A DNA stretch of 64,000 nucleotides from JBNKHG01 sp050290225. Lineage in GTDB: Bacteria > Pseudomonadota > Gammaproteobacteria > Pseudomonadales > Cellvibrionaceae. Below are positions 1 through 8,311 of the stretch, piece after piece (position 1 is the first letter of the stretch; every line of letters begins with the position of its first letter). A program made the translations under genes and the position numbers. The notes beneath the pieces are model-generated. The model ran no database searches. It saw nothing but the letters and a program-made list of their open reading frames with translations, and was not told the origin of the DNA. The stretch covers positions 1 through 64,000 of the forward strand of contig JBNKHG010000093.1 in the NCBI GenBank assembly GCA_050290225.1, written 5' to 3'.

Positions 1-45
1 GACTCTTGCGGCTTGCGGCTTGCGGCTTCAAGCGGCAAGCCACAA
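1..45. repeat. GCTTGCGG-type intergenic repeat, possible terminator
   Basis: Short tandem copies of CTTGCGG run into an inverted unit: GGCTTGC at 17-23 pairs with GCAAGCC at 35-41. Repeats built from the same CTTGC/GCAAG words recur at 63550-63630. Such short repeats are common between genes in gammaproteobacteria. Read on the minus strand, the hairpin lies downstream of the OsmC gene and could end its transcript, but no T-run follows. Confidence 0.5.
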
Positions 46-179
46 GTATTCGTGGCACGTCGGTTCGTCCGCTTGTGGCACGAACGAGACGTCGTTACCA
101 AAACATGAATCATAACAACCCACAAATTTTTCTGAAGAACCTTATGTTTATACACGGCGCCGAGTGATCTGGATAATCC

Positions 180-767
180 TCAGTGCACGCTGGCACGGTG
201 AACGTTGCAGCGGGTTTTGATGGCTTTGGCTATCAATCCGTGAACCGGGGATAGATCACAGAGTTCGCGAATGGTATCCAGCTCCTTGTCGGTTACATTA
301 CCGCTGACAGCAATATCGTAACGCAGGTCGCCCAAACACTCTTCATGGGCGTCCGGTCCTTTCAGGCCAAACAGGACTCTCGGGTCTACATCGGATTGAA
401 TACTGACTTCCAGTCCTTCCGTATCAATGCCGAGGCGAGCAGCATTGAAAGTGACGGAATTGATCAGACAGGCTGCAGTTGCAGCCATGGCGACTTCAAC
501 GGGCTCCATGCGATCGGTGGGGCCTTCCATTCCGGTCAGTTCTTCCACTTCTTTCCAGGCTCCGAAGGCAATGGTGTATTGACGTGTTGGCCGGTCGAAA
601 ACTTCATCGTCGATACCGAAGCGCCCGATATGCACGTTGCTTCTTCCCGCCTCGCCTTCATACGTGGCATTCACTTGCAGGTGTAATTTTCCCTTGTCGG
701 GATTTTGGGCGAGAAAAGTGCGGAATTGCTCCAACTTCTCAATATTGACATGCTGACGTACAGTCAT
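180..767 (-). CDS. OsmC family protein
   Basis: This 195-residue protein resembles the OsmC/Ohr family of thiol-dependent peroxidases, which reduce organic hydroperoxides in the cytoplasm. The two family cysteines are visible, one in the segment ATAACLINS on the long central helix and one in ELCDLSPVHG near the C-terminus. The frame is open back to a GTG at 776, but the ATG at 767 is preferred because AGAGGTG lies about 8 bases before it. The gene is next to the ECF sigma-factor cluster and suits an oxidative-stress theme, but no copy of the GGAAC-N17-CGTC promoter was found upstream of it, so it may be regulated separately. It could equally be an OsmC relative of unknown substrate. Confidence 0.85.
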   Translation of the reverse strand: MTVRQHVNIEKLEQFRTFLAQNPDKGKLHLQVNATYEGEAGRSNVHIGRFGIDDEVFDRPTRQYTIAFGAWKEVEELTGMEGPTDRMEPVEVAMAATAACLINSVTFNAARLGIDTEGLEVSIQSDVDPRVLFGLKGPDAHEECLGDLRYDIAVSGNVTDKELDTIRELCDLSPVHGLIAKAIKTRCNVHRASVH

Positions 768-959
768 AATTGGCACCTCTGTGTTGCTGCAGGATTGCAG
801 TGAGCAGTATAGTCCGCTCCCGGTGCCGCACCTATTGGCAGGCTAGACTGATTTTGACCTACTGCATACTTGGTTAGATGGAACCGGACAATAGAAACAG
901 GCCTCCTTCGCCAGCCCGTTTTTGTGGGTGCAGGGCTTTCCATGCGTTGGGAAAAAGCG

Positions 960-985
960 GGAACTAAATTCGTGGTAACAGCGTC
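960..985 (+). promoter_or_regulatory. predicted ECF sigma-factor promoter
   Basis: GGAAC at 960-964 is followed after exactly 17 bases by CGTC at 982-985. The same pair with the same spacing lies upstream of the sigma-factor gene and of the two divergent operons near 5 kb. It sits 40 bases before the start of the small membrane protein gene. Confidence 0.7.
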
Positions 986-1025
986 CTTACCGGTAACAAC
1001 AGGATAAATGAACGGAGCCTATGTC

Positions 1026-1247
1026 ATGAGTCAACGAAATATACACAAACTACTGTGTTCGCTGTCCCAGGCATTAATCTCCCTGTTGATGGTGCTGGGA
1101 TTTTTGGTCGATGGCGCTCAGGACAGTGATCCGCTGTTTTTGATTGCGACATTGCTCTGGGTTTACCAGCCGACGGTCGTGCGCACCGAGTCCAGGCTTT
1201 GGAGATCGCTCGGCGCGCGGTATCTGCCTCGCAGTACCAAGGTCTAA
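1026..1247 (+). CDS. small two-helix membrane protein
   Basis: A 73-residue protein with no family I recognise. Two hydrophobic stretches (about residues 9-29 and 36-52) suggest an inner-membrane hairpin, followed by a basic tail rich in Arg. The ATG at 1026 is preferred over one six codons earlier at 1008, because CGGAGC lies at a good distance before it. A GGAAC-N17-CGTC promoter lies just upstream, so it is probably a member of the local ECF sigma regulon. Its 3' end overlaps the convergent methyltransferase gene by four bases. Confidence 0.6.
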   Translation: MSQRNIHKLLCSLSQALISLLMVLGFLVDGAQDSDPLFLIATLLWVYQPTVVRTESRLWRSLGARYLPRSTKV

Positions 1248-2041
1248 TGGGTCGACGGGGCTGGTTTGATCATGGACAATTCAACGGTGTGGGCATCAAA
1301 TCCGGCGGCAACACGACGAGTGTTCTCGCTGGAACTGCCGGCAAAATAGTCGAATCGCCGGCGAACCTGTACATCCTGAAAACCGGCATCGACAAAAAGC
1401 TGTATATAGAGGTCTTCCGTTGAGGCACCGACGACACACTCGGCCCACAGTTGCGGATCGCTCCGGCACTTTTCCGATATGGGATTGGACACCACAATGT
1501 CCGCCAGTTGTACTTGCCCACCGGGGCGAAGGACGCGGAACATCTCTGCAAAAGCCTTGGCTTTTTCCGGTACCAGATTCAGCACGCCATTGGTGGTAAT
1601 AACATCCACGGAATCATCAGGCAGGGGAATTTCTTCCGCATTACCCTCTAGCGGAACGACATTGTCGACCTCCATCAAGGCAACGTTGGCACTAAGTTTG
1701 TTAAGCATGGCGGCAGTCATGTCCAGACCGTAAACCTTTCCTTCGTCGCCAACCCCAAGGCTGGCGATCAGTGTGTCGGTGCCTGATCCAGAGCCTATGT
1801 CGAGCACCACATCGCCGGATTTGATAGTATTCCAGGCGTGGGGGAAACCGACGCCGGCGAAAGATTCCACTGCCGTCTCCGGAATTGAATCCAGCCAGCT
1901 TTCCGGGTAACCGACAAATAAACAGGCCGCGCGCCCCGTGGGAAAATGAAATTCTTTCTCAGGATGAACGGCGACATCCGTATACATTTCCTGAACGGCT
2001 GCAAGAATATGTTCCCTTTGATTTGAAAGAATTCCCACCAT
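1244..2041 (-). CDS. SAM-dependent methyltransferase, ArsM-like
   Basis: The 265-residue product has a class I methyltransferase fold. The SAM-binding motif VLDIGSGSGTD is near residue 81 and the acidic loop VYGLDMT follows. It resembles the arsenite-methyltransferase branch but the true substrate is unknown. A paralog lies at 5557-6357 and shares the segments LDSIP, ESFAGVG and LGSGSGTD or its close variant. The start at 2041 has AGAGGA just upstream. The gene follows the anti-sigma gene by about 70 bases on the same strand with no GGAAC-type promoter between, so sigma, anti-sigma and methyltransferase probably form one autoregulated operon. Confidence 0.85.
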   Translation of the reverse strand: MVGILSNQREHILAAVQEMYTDVAVHPEKEFHFPTGRAACLFVGYPESWLDSIPETAVESFAGVGFPHAWNTIKSGDVVLDIGSGSGTDTLIASLGVGDEGKVYGLDMTAAMLNKLSANVALMEVDNVVPLEGNAEEIPLPDDSVDVITTNGVLNLVPEKAKAFAEMFRVLRPGGQVQLADIVVSNPISEKCRSDPQLWAECVVGASTEDLYIQLFVDAGFQDVQVRRRFDYFAGSSSENTRRVAAGFDAHTVELSMIKPAPSTH

Positions 2042-2112
2042 AGTCCATTCCTCTCATGTTTGTGTTTTATTGACCGCTTGGTTCGCGGAAATGTTGTGGT
2101 TTTTTTAAAACA

Positions 2113-2355
2113 TCAGTAATTTTTAATAATTTGGTTGATCCGGTTGCGCAGCTTGTCGGGCACCTCCGGCTCCACTGTTTCGCTGATGCGCTGGCGCAGA
2201 CGGCGTTCGAACTCGGCGCGGGAAAAGCAGCTACGACAACCTTCGATATGGTGATCAAAGGCATCACGGGTTTCAGGGCTGACTTCCCCGTCGAGGTAGC
2301 TGAACAGCTCTCTTATCACCTCTTCACAATTGATATTCAACTGTTTTTTGCTCAT
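2113..2355 (-). CDS. zinc-type anti-sigma factor
   Basis: An 80-residue protein with the zf-HC2/ZAS signature: an N-terminal Cys (NINCEEV), the LFSYLDGE helix and an H-x3-C-x2-C motif (HIEGCRSC). Proteins of this type (RsrA, ChrR) hold their ECF sigma factor inactive and release it when the zinc-cysteine site is oxidised or otherwise signalled. The start codon overlaps the sigma stop codon as ATGA at 2352-2355, which implies translational coupling. The open frame extends further upstream to 2421, but that part lies inside the sigma gene and is not expected to be used. Confidence 0.85.
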   Translation of the reverse strand: MSKKQLNINCEEVIRELFSYLDGEVSPETRDAFDHHIEGCRSCFSRAEFERRLRQRISETVEPEVPDKLRNRINQIIKNY

Positions 2356-2960
2356 TGTGCGTCCCCCGAATCTACCTGATTTTGCACTGCTGAATAACGG
2401 GCTTCCTGCGCGTGAGTCCACAGTTGTTTTTGCATCTGTGAGCGCGCCCGTTTCAGGCGTGATCGAACGGTGCCAATAGGGATGGCCAGAATTTCCGCCA
2501 CTTCCTGGTAGCTATACTCCTCCACGTCCACCAATAGAATTACCGCACGGAATCCCTCGCTCAGGGTGTCGAGTGCTCGCTGCAGGTCTTCCCGCAGGAG
2601 CTTGTTGAGGTAAACCTGTTCCTGATCACCTCCCCAAAGGAGGAAGGGCTGATGCACTTGGTTGAACAGCCAAAATAGATCGTCTTCACTGTCGCCCTCA
2701 CCGCAATCGGAAAAGCTGATTTCCCTTCCCTGGCGTCGGTACTGGCTGCGAAATGTATTCATCAGGATGCGAAATACCCAAGGACGGAAGCGAGTTAAAT
2801 CCTGCAGGCCATCAAATCCTTTCCACGCTTTGGTAACAGCTTCTGCCACAATATCTTCTGCGGTCGTCGCGTTGCGGGTCAGTTGGCGAGCGGTTGCGTA
2901 CAACTTTCCAAGAACGGGTTCAAGTTGCTCTTCGAACAATTGTGAGGATCGATCATGCAC
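2352..2960 (-). CDS. ECF-type RNA polymerase sigma factor
   Basis: The protein has sigma region 2 (ATTAEDIVAEAVTKAW, then FRPWVFRILMN) and sigma region 4 (YQEVAEILAIPIGTVRSRL), the two domains of an ECF sigma factor. A GTG start at 2960 with AAGGAG upstream gives 202 residues, the usual size. The frame is open to a GTG at 3119, so a form with up to 53 more N-terminal residues cannot be excluded. It is coupled to the anti-sigma gene. A GGAAC-N17-CGTC promoter at 3180-3205 upstream of the gene suggests that the sigma factor transcribes itself. The same motif precedes three nearby transcription units, so it is the likely master of this cluster. Confidence 0.9.
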   Translation of the reverse strand: MHDRSSQLFEEQLEPVLGKLYATARQLTRNATTAEDIVAEAVTKAWKGFDGLQDLTRFRPWVFRILMNTFRSQYRRQGREISFSDCGEGDSEDDLFWLFNQVHQPFLLWGGDQEQVYLNKLLREDLQRALDTLSEGFRAVILLVDVEEYSYQEVAEILAIPIGTVRSRLKRARSQMQKQLWTHAQEARYSAVQNQVDSGDAQ

Positions 2961-3179
2961 GGACAGTGCCTTCTCCTTTTCACTCCCAGTCTTTAAACCC
3001 GTCGCTGTTTTCGTACAATTGACAGTTTCAGGTTCTCCAATGCCCCTATCAATATAGTACAAACCAATGGTGTGGCGAGCGCATGGGGTGCAGGTGTTAT
3101 CATACAATTGCATTTCCACAATGCTTTTTATAACCTCAGTTTCTCAAATTGTGATTAAAAGACACGCTTCCTTTGCGAA

Positions 3180-3205
3180 GACGCATTTCAGGCTAAAAAA
3201 GTTCC
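3180..3205 (-). promoter_or_regulatory. predicted autoregulatory ECF promoter
   Basis: On the minus strand GGAAC (3205-3201) is followed after 17 bases by CGTC (3183-3180). The spacing and hexamers match the other three sites in this cluster. It reads toward the sigma-factor gene. Confidence 0.7.
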
Positions 3206-3211
3206 TGCCAA

Positions 3212-4708
3212 TTACAGCGCTCCTCCGGAAACCACCGGGCCATAGTCTCGAGGTTCATAGGGGGCGAATACCTCTTTGACCGGAGCAAAAATACCCTTTT
3301 TACGTAATGGATTGACGCCCAGGTCCCGGAGCAGTTCGTCGTGGTAGTGGAGCATATGCAGTGCCAGTCTGGCGCCTCTGCCTCCACTGATCGGCATCCA
3401 CCGTCGTTTCCAGGCTTTCAGTAACTCGATATTGGCCTGCATATCGGGCCGGGACGGTAGCCGGTGCCGGCCTCTGATCAGTTCCGCCAACCAGCGCGCC
3501 TGAAGGTTATAGGTGAGTATGCTGCAGAACGTCGATGTGTTGCTGCCGATAAAAAACAGGTAGGGCAGTTGTGGATGTACCATTTGCCGGTACAGGTAAA
3601 ATCCATCCCGCTCCAGGTTCAGGTGGGCGCGCAAGCGCTCGGCCAAAAAGCCATAGTCCGTTGTCCAGCCGGTGGCGAGTATCACCACATCCGCTTCCAG
3701 CTCTCTTCCGTTTGTCAATTTCACCCCATGGTTGGTGTAGCTCAAGATGCCGGCTTTTCGCGGGGTAATCACTTTGCGCCGAATAAGACGGAAAAACGCC
3801 GGGCGCGGTAACATGGCTGCTTCGCTGAACGCGTCCATTTCAACCGCTTTGTCCGGAACCAGGCTGGTTCGGGTGCCAAAGCGTGACCACAGGCCGCACT
3901 GAAGAATCAGGATCAGCTCGACAATGCGCCACCACAGCCAGACCATGGGTTTACCCAGCCTGTGAACCCAAAGCTCCAACCAAGACGGTCGGTAATACAG
4001 CGGCAGTAGCGCGCTGGTCAACCGGTTAAAGAGCGCCCATTTGAAAGGCAGGATGCCGACAAGTTTTGAAGGGACAGGCCAGTGGCATTGACGAAAGACC
4101 AGTGTTGTTTGCCGGGCTACCGCTGCTGATTCGACCGCGATGTCGGTTGCACTTTTCCCATATCCCAGGATTGCGACTTTCTTGTCTTTGAGCTGTTGCG
4201 GATCTTTTATTTCAGAACTGTGGAGTACCTCACCCTGAAAGCGCTCGCGTCCGGGAAATTGTGGGCGGTGAGGTGTGTGTGAATAAAGACCCACGCAAAT
4301 CACTACCAGGTCAAACTCCCGAACGGCGCTGCGACCGCCCTGTTGGTGGCTCAGTTGCCATCCCGAATCATTACCTGCGCGCTCCCGGATATCGCTAACC
4401 AATGTGTTGAATTGGATGTGGGGCGTTACACCAAAATGGTCGGCGTAATCGCTCAGGTATTGTTGCACCCGTGGACCCGGGGTAAAGTCCGGCACTTCTT
4501 TTGGCAACGGCCAGTCGGGAAATTCATACAGTTCCCGTTGCACCTGTACGCCGAAGTTGGCGTACCCCTCTGCCCACACGCCACCGAGATGGGCACGACG
4601 TTCGAATACGGTACAGTCCAACCCCTGTGCCAGCAGGGCTTTCGCTGTTGATAGTCCCGCCACGCCGGCGCCGACAATGGCAACTGTTTTAACTTGTGAA
4701 AGGTTCAT
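3212..4708 (-). CDS. flavin-containing monooxygenase
   Basis: This 498-residue protein has an FAD-binding Rossmann motif at the N-terminus (IVGAGVAGLSTAK, about residue 10) and a second, NADPH-type motif (ILGYGKSATD). Between them lies the segment FQGEVLHSS, which resembles the FMO fingerprint FxGxxxHS. The family oxidises soft nucleophiles or carries out Baeyer-Villiger reactions; the substrate here is unknown. The ATG at 4708 has GGAGGATC just upstream and overlaps the stop of the small membrane protein gene as ATGA, so the two are co-translated. Both should be driven by the minus-strand ECF promoter at 5023-5048. The longer open frame to 4837 lies inside the upstream gene. Confidence 0.9.
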   Translation of the reverse strand: MNLSQVKTVAIVGAGVAGLSTAKALLAQGLDCTVFERRAHLGGVWAEGYANFGVQVQRELYEFPDWPLPKEVPDFTPGPRVQQYLSDYADHFGVTPHIQFNTLVSDIRERAGNDSGWQLSHQQGGRSAVREFDLVVICVGLYSHTPHRPQFPGRERFQGEVLHSSEIKDPQQLKDKKVAILGYGKSATDIAVESAAVARQTTLVFRQCHWPVPSKLVGILPFKWALFNRLTSALLPLYYRPSWLELWVHRLGKPMVWLWWRIVELILILQCGLWSRFGTRTSLVPDKAVEMDAFSEAAMLPRPAFFRLIRRKVITPRKAGILSYTNHGVKLTNGRELEADVVILATGWTTDYGFLAERLRAHLNLERDGFYLYRQMVHPQLPYLFFIGSNTSTFCSILTYNLQARWLAELIRGRHRLPSRPDMQANIELLKAWKRRWMPISGGRGARLALHMLHYHDELLRDLGVNPLRKKGIFAPVKEVFAPYEPRDYGPVVSGGAL

Positions 4709-4977
4709 GAGATCCTCCGCCACTGAAGAAATTTGCCGCCACCTTTTGATAACCGGTAAAAAGCGTAAATCGCTGTGGACGTTACCCAGAAATATACCAG
4801 GTAGGATCCGCACAAGAGCCACAACACAAAGGTCCACAACCCGTAGTACAGCGCACTCAACTTCATCATCAATGGGTTGTCTGTTATGCGGCCAACCTGA
4901 TTTTGATAAACACGCCAGGCGTGAATCAGGCCGATTATCGCGGCGATGGCTATGCCGATAGTCAATGAACAGGTCAT
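4705..4977 (-). CDS. small membrane protein coupled to FMO
   Basis: A 90-residue protein with two or three hydrophobic segments (about residues 4-20, 40-57 and 58-72) and a basic C-terminus. I do not recognise the family. The ATG at 4977 is chosen because GAGGAG stands eight bases before it. Its stop overlaps the start of the monooxygenase gene by four bases, so the protein may anchor or assist the monooxygenase at the membrane; that role is an inference from position only. Its predicted promoter lies in the left arm of the 32-bp inverted repeat. Confidence 0.7.
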   Translation of the reverse strand: MTCSLTIGIAIAAIIGLIHAWRVYQNQVGRITDNPLMMKLSALYYGLWTFVLWLLCGSYLVYFWVTSTAIYAFYRLSKGGGKFLQWRRIS

Positions 4978-5017
4978 AACATTGCTCCTCGAAGAGTTGT
5001 TAGTGGTAACGTCGCCA

Positions 5018-5099
5018 CCCAAGACGCCGCCGGTGAAAAAAAAGTTCCCAAATTTTTTCTCTTCGGCGGGAACTATTTTTTCACCGGCGGCGTCTTGGG
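5018..5099. promoter_or_regulatory. 32-bp inverted repeat carrying two divergent ECF promoters
   Basis: The arms 5018-5049 and 5068-5099 are inverted copies that match at 31 of 32 positions, with an 18-base spacer. Each arm contains GGAAC-N17-CGTC: at 5069-5094 on the plus strand and at 5048-5023 on the minus strand. The two -35 elements face outward 20 bases apart. The plus promoter ends 74 bases before the DsrE gene, and the minus promoter ends 45 bases before the small membrane protein gene. Confidence 0.8.
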
Positions 5100-5168
5100 C
5101 AGCGAACAGATACGAAATGTTCTTCTTTCGGTCATCTTTCCTTACTCAATCAACAAACAGGTGCTGCT

Positions 5169-5525
5169 GTGAAAGACAAAATTCTGGTTAACTGCTCTGA
5201 CGGTATGAACAATACAGAAAAAGCGACTGTGGCTTTTATACTCGCCTTTACCGCGTCCAAAACTCACGAAACCGCCGTGTTTCTTACCGCCGACGGCGTA
5301 CAGCTTGCCCTCAAGGGCGGGGCCGAAGAGGTTAGGGCCGAAGGCTATGAGCCCCTCGAGGACCTGCTTCTTGGCATGCTGGCCAATGGTGGCAGGCTGT
5401 GGATCTGCCCTGCATGTGCGAAAGCCAGGGGTATCACCGAGGAAGACCTCGTCGAAGGCGCCGAGATAGCGGGCGCTCCGCGCACCCTTGCCTATTTGGC
5501 GGAAGGCGCCAAAACCCTGGTTTAA
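5169..5525 (+). CDS. DsrE family protein
   Basis: A 118-residue protein with a DsrE/DsrF-like fold, predicted from the opening KILVNCSDGMNN followed by alternating strands and helices. It carries a CPAC motif (WICPACAKARG) near residue 80, where DsrE-type sulfur carriers have their reactive cysteine. The family handles protein-bound sulfur or acts as small peroxiredoxin-like proteins. It starts an operon with the methyltransferase at 5557, and its promoter is the right arm of the inverted repeat. Cysteine chemistry fits with control by a zinc-thiol anti-sigma factor, but the substrate is unknown. Confidence 0.8.
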   Translation: MKDKILVNCSDGMNNTEKATVAFILAFTASKTHETAVFLTADGVQLALKGGAEEVRAEGYEPLEDLLLGMLANGGRLWICPACAKARGITEEDLVEGAEIAGAPRTLAYLAEGAKTLV

Positions 5526-5556
5526 GCAATCAATAGAAATTTGGGAGGCACCCATC

Positions 5557-6357
5557 ATGCAAACAATATCAGCCATCGCCCAGGTGGAAATTCCACAGGT
5601 TGACCGGGTTTCACTCGAGTCGCAGGTAAAAGCCATGTATAGGGCGGTTTCCCAAAATCCCGGGGGCGACTTTCATTTTGAGATGGGACGCCTCCTGGCG
5701 GAGAACCTTGGCTACCCCATTGGAGATCTCGATAGCATTCCCCAGCAGGCGATTGAATCTTTTGCCGGCGTTGGCTACTACTTCCACCTGGCCGAAATAC
5801 AACCCGGGACCCGGGTGTTGGATCTCGGCAGTGGCTCCGGCACCGACAGTTTTATCGCGGCCCTGAAGGTGGGCGAAGGAGGCAAAGTCATCGGTGTGGA
5901 TATGACTGACGAGCAACTGGCCAAGGCGCGAAAGTTGAGCGCGCAGGCCGGATTCGACCGGGTTGAATTCAGAAAGGGGTATATAGAGGACCTGCCCTGC
6001 GACAGCGAGTCAATCGATGTGGTCATCAGCAATGGCGTGATCAATCTGTCGGCAGATAAGTACCGGGTTTTCCGGGAAGTGGCGCGGGTGCTCAAGCCCG
6101 GCGGTCGCCTGGCTCTTGCCGATATAGTAACGGAAACCCAATTGCCCGAAACTGTGTCCTGCAATGCGGATCTTTGGGCGGCTTGCATCGGCGGTGCCAT
6201 GCAGGTGGAGGATTACCAGAATGCAATCGCCGAGGCGGGTCTTCAGGTTCGCTATATTGAGACCAACCCCTATCGCTTTATCTCGGATAATGCCGCCAGA
6301 GCCAGTGAAAGATGGGGTGTAAAAAGTATTTCGCTGGTGGCTTTTAAGATAGATTGA
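5557..6357 (+). CDS. SAM-dependent methyltransferase, ArsM-like paralog
   Basis: A 266-residue class I methyltransferase with the SAM motif VLDLGSGSGTDS, the acidic strand VIGVDMTDEQ and a later region with cysteines (SCNADLWAACIGG) like that of arsenite methyltransferases. It is a paralog of the gene at 1244-2041. The ATG at 5557 follows GGGAGG by about ten bases; the open frame to 5488 overlaps the DsrE gene and is not needed. It is 31 bases downstream of DsrE, so the pair is one operon under the predicted ECF promoter. No ars genes are nearby, so arsenic is not the obvious substrate. Confidence 0.85.
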   Translation: MQTISAIAQVEIPQVDRVSLESQVKAMYRAVSQNPGGDFHFEMGRLLAENLGYPIGDLDSIPQQAIESFAGVGYYFHLAEIQPGTRVLDLGSGSGTDSFIAALKVGEGGKVIGVDMTDEQLAKARKLSAQAGFDRVEFRKGYIEDLPCDSESIDVVISNGVINLSADKYRVFREVARVLKPGGRLALADIVTETQLPETVSCNADLWAACIGGAMQVEDYQNAIAEAGLQVRYIETNPYRFISDNAARASERWGVKSISLVAFKID

Positions 6358-6401
6358 TATACCCCAGTGCCTGGATAAGGAATACATAATTCCAGGCACT
6401 T

Positions 6402-6509
6402 GAAGGGTAACCATTCGACCAGAAAATCCACGAATACCCGCACCTTGGACGGCAGGTGTCGCCGGTGCGGGAACACGGCGTGTACCTGCTGCGTTTCGCG
6501 ATTGCAGCT
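6402..6509 (-). pseudogene. relic of a LysR-type regulator (C-terminus)
   Basis: On the minus strand this stretch encodes ETQQVHAVFPHRRHLPSK and then VRVFVDFLVEW. This is the characteristic C-terminal end of the LysR effector domain. A stop codon lies just before it, the frame has no start, and nothing else of a LysR gene remains. It is the decayed tail of a regulator, now between convergent genes. Confidence 0.7.
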
Positions 6510-6530
6510 TTACAGCAGCGGCATAATTCC

Positions 6531-8156
6531 TTAGTCGTTCCAGGCGAAGTCCTTGTAGGCTTCGCGAATATCCTTCTTGCTCAGCTTGCCCGTCGCTGTG
6601 TGGGGCAGTGAATCCACAAATACACAGTCCGCCGGAATCCACCACTTGGCCACTTTACCCTCAAACCAGTCGAGCATCTCTTGCCTATCCAGTTCTTCAC
6701 CCTCTTTGGTGATCACCAGCAACAAAGGTCTCTCGGTCCATTTGGGATGGGGAATGCCCACAACCGCAGCCTCAGCCACTTTGGGATGGTTCACTGCGCA
6801 GTTTTCCAGCTCAATTGACGAGATCCACTCGCCACCGGACTTGATCACATCCTTGGTGCGGTCGGTGATATTCATATAGCCGTTGGGGTCAATGGTGGCG
6901 ACATCCCCGGTTTCAAACCAGCCGTTTTCATCGGTAGCGGGTTTGTCCTCCCTGAAGTACTGGTTGGTAATCCAGGGGCCGCGTACTTTCAGCGAACCGG
7001 CAGATTCGCCATCCCAGGGAAGTTCCTCTCCGTCTGGACTTTCTATTTTCATATCGACGCCAAAGATGGGGCGGCCCGCCTTGAGTCGGATCCTGTTGAG
7101 TTCGTCGGCGGGCAGTTCCTTCATGCCTTTCATCAGGGAGTTGTAAGTGCCGAGGGGACTCATCTCTGTCATGCCCCAGGCCGCGTGTACCCAGACCCCG
7201 TATTTTTCTTCCATTGCCGTCATGATCGACAATGGGCATGCGGCCCCGCCGACAGTGACCCTTTCCAGGCTGTCGATAGTTTTGCCGGACTTTTCCAGGT
7301 ATTGCAGCAGCGCCAGCCAGACCGTGGGAACGGCCGCTGACTTGTTGATTTTTTCTTCGTTAATCAATGCGCAGAGGGTTTCTCCATCACCCATTTTCGG
7401 CCCTGGGAAAACCACTTTACAGCCGACCATCAAGCAGCTGTAGGCGGTGCCCCAGCCGTTGACGTGGAACATGGGCACGATGGGCATAACCGTGTCGGAT
7501 ATGGAAAGGCCGAAGACGTCGGGCAGGGCCGACGCATAGCAGTGCAGTACGGTAGAGCGGTGATTGTAGAGTACGCCCTTGGGGTTGCCGGTGGTGCCCG
7601 ATGTGTAGCAGAGCGCGCTGGCCATATTTTCATCCAGTTGCGGCCAGTCGAAGCTGTCCGCCTGGTCGGCAATCAGGGTTTCGTAACACTGGGCGTTGCG
7701 CAGGCTGGTGTTGGGCATGTGGGTCTCGTCGGTTAGGACGAAATAGCCTTTCACATTCGGAAACCTGTCCTGCAGTTTTTCCAGCAGGGGCACAAAGGCG
7801 ACGTCGGTAAACAGGTACTGGTCATCGGCATGGTTGACGATATATTCCAACTGCTCCTCGAACAGGCGCGGGTTGACGGTGTGGCAAATCATGCCGGAGC
7901 AGGAGGTGGCGTAATAGAGTTCCAGGTGCCGGTAGTCGTTCCAGGCCAGGGTGGCGATCGTGTCTCCGGCTTTGGCGCCCAGGCTCTGCAGCGCGTTGGC
8001 CAGCTGGCGCACGCGGCGGAAAGCGTCGCGATAGGTATAGCGGTGCCGCGGGTTGTCGGCGGTTACCGAGACAATTTCTGAAGCGCCATAGACCTTATCC
8101 GCAAAGTGCATTATTTCGGTAATGGTCAGTGGGGTGTCCATCATTAGGCCATGCAT
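6531..8156 (-). CDS. fatty acyl-CoA ligase (AMP-binding)
   Basis: The 541-residue enzyme belongs to the medium/long-chain acyl-CoA synthetase family (AlkK/FadD-like), which activates fatty acids with ATP and CoA for beta-oxidation. Visible motifs are the P-loop YTSGTTGNPKG near residue 190, GWFETGDVATID, GGEWISSIELE, and the C-terminal TGKLSKKD with the catalytic lysine. The ATG at 8156 has GGGAGGAA upstream; an in-frame codon at 8171 is less likely. It is a single-gene unit. A perfect palindrome, ACAAACGTTTGT, lies 156 bases upstream and could be bound by a TetR-type fatty-acid regulator such as PsrA. Confidence 0.93.
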   Translation of the reverse strand: MHGLMMDTPLTITEIMHFADKVYGASEIVSVTADNPRHRYTYRDAFRRVRQLANALQSLGAKAGDTIATLAWNDYRHLELYYATSCSGMICHTVNPRLFEEQLEYIVNHADDQYLFTDVAFVPLLEKLQDRFPNVKGYFVLTDETHMPNTSLRNAQCYETLIADQADSFDWPQLDENMASALCYTSGTTGNPKGVLYNHRSTVLHCYASALPDVFGLSISDTVMPIVPMFHVNGWGTAYSCLMVGCKVVFPGPKMGDGETLCALINEEKINKSAAVPTVWLALLQYLEKSGKTIDSLERVTVGGAACPLSIMTAMEEKYGVWVHAAWGMTEMSPLGTYNSLMKGMKELPADELNRIRLKAGRPIFGVDMKIESPDGEELPWDGESAGSLKVRGPWITNQYFREDKPATDENGWFETGDVATIDPNGYMNITDRTKDVIKSGGEWISSIELENCAVNHPKVAEAAVVGIPHPKWTERPLLLVITKEGEELDRQEMLDWFEGKVAKWWIPADCVFVDSLPHTATGKLSKKDIREAYKDFAWND

Positions 8157-8311
8157 CAAGATTCCTCCCATCTATCGAGTAAGGGTTAGTTGTTATTCTC
8201 TCACCGGAAGCTAATTCGAGGATGATTGACACTATTTGCCAACGATTTCTCCCGTTATCACTCCCTATACTGGTCTGACGCCAGTTTCCGGAAGTCGTGC
8301 CACAGATTAAA

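Noticed and set aside
5018..5099. The 32-bp inverted repeat as a transcription terminator or mobile-element end
   Set aside because: It lies between divergent gene starts, where no terminator is needed, and each arm is explained by a matching ECF promoter. No target duplication was seen.
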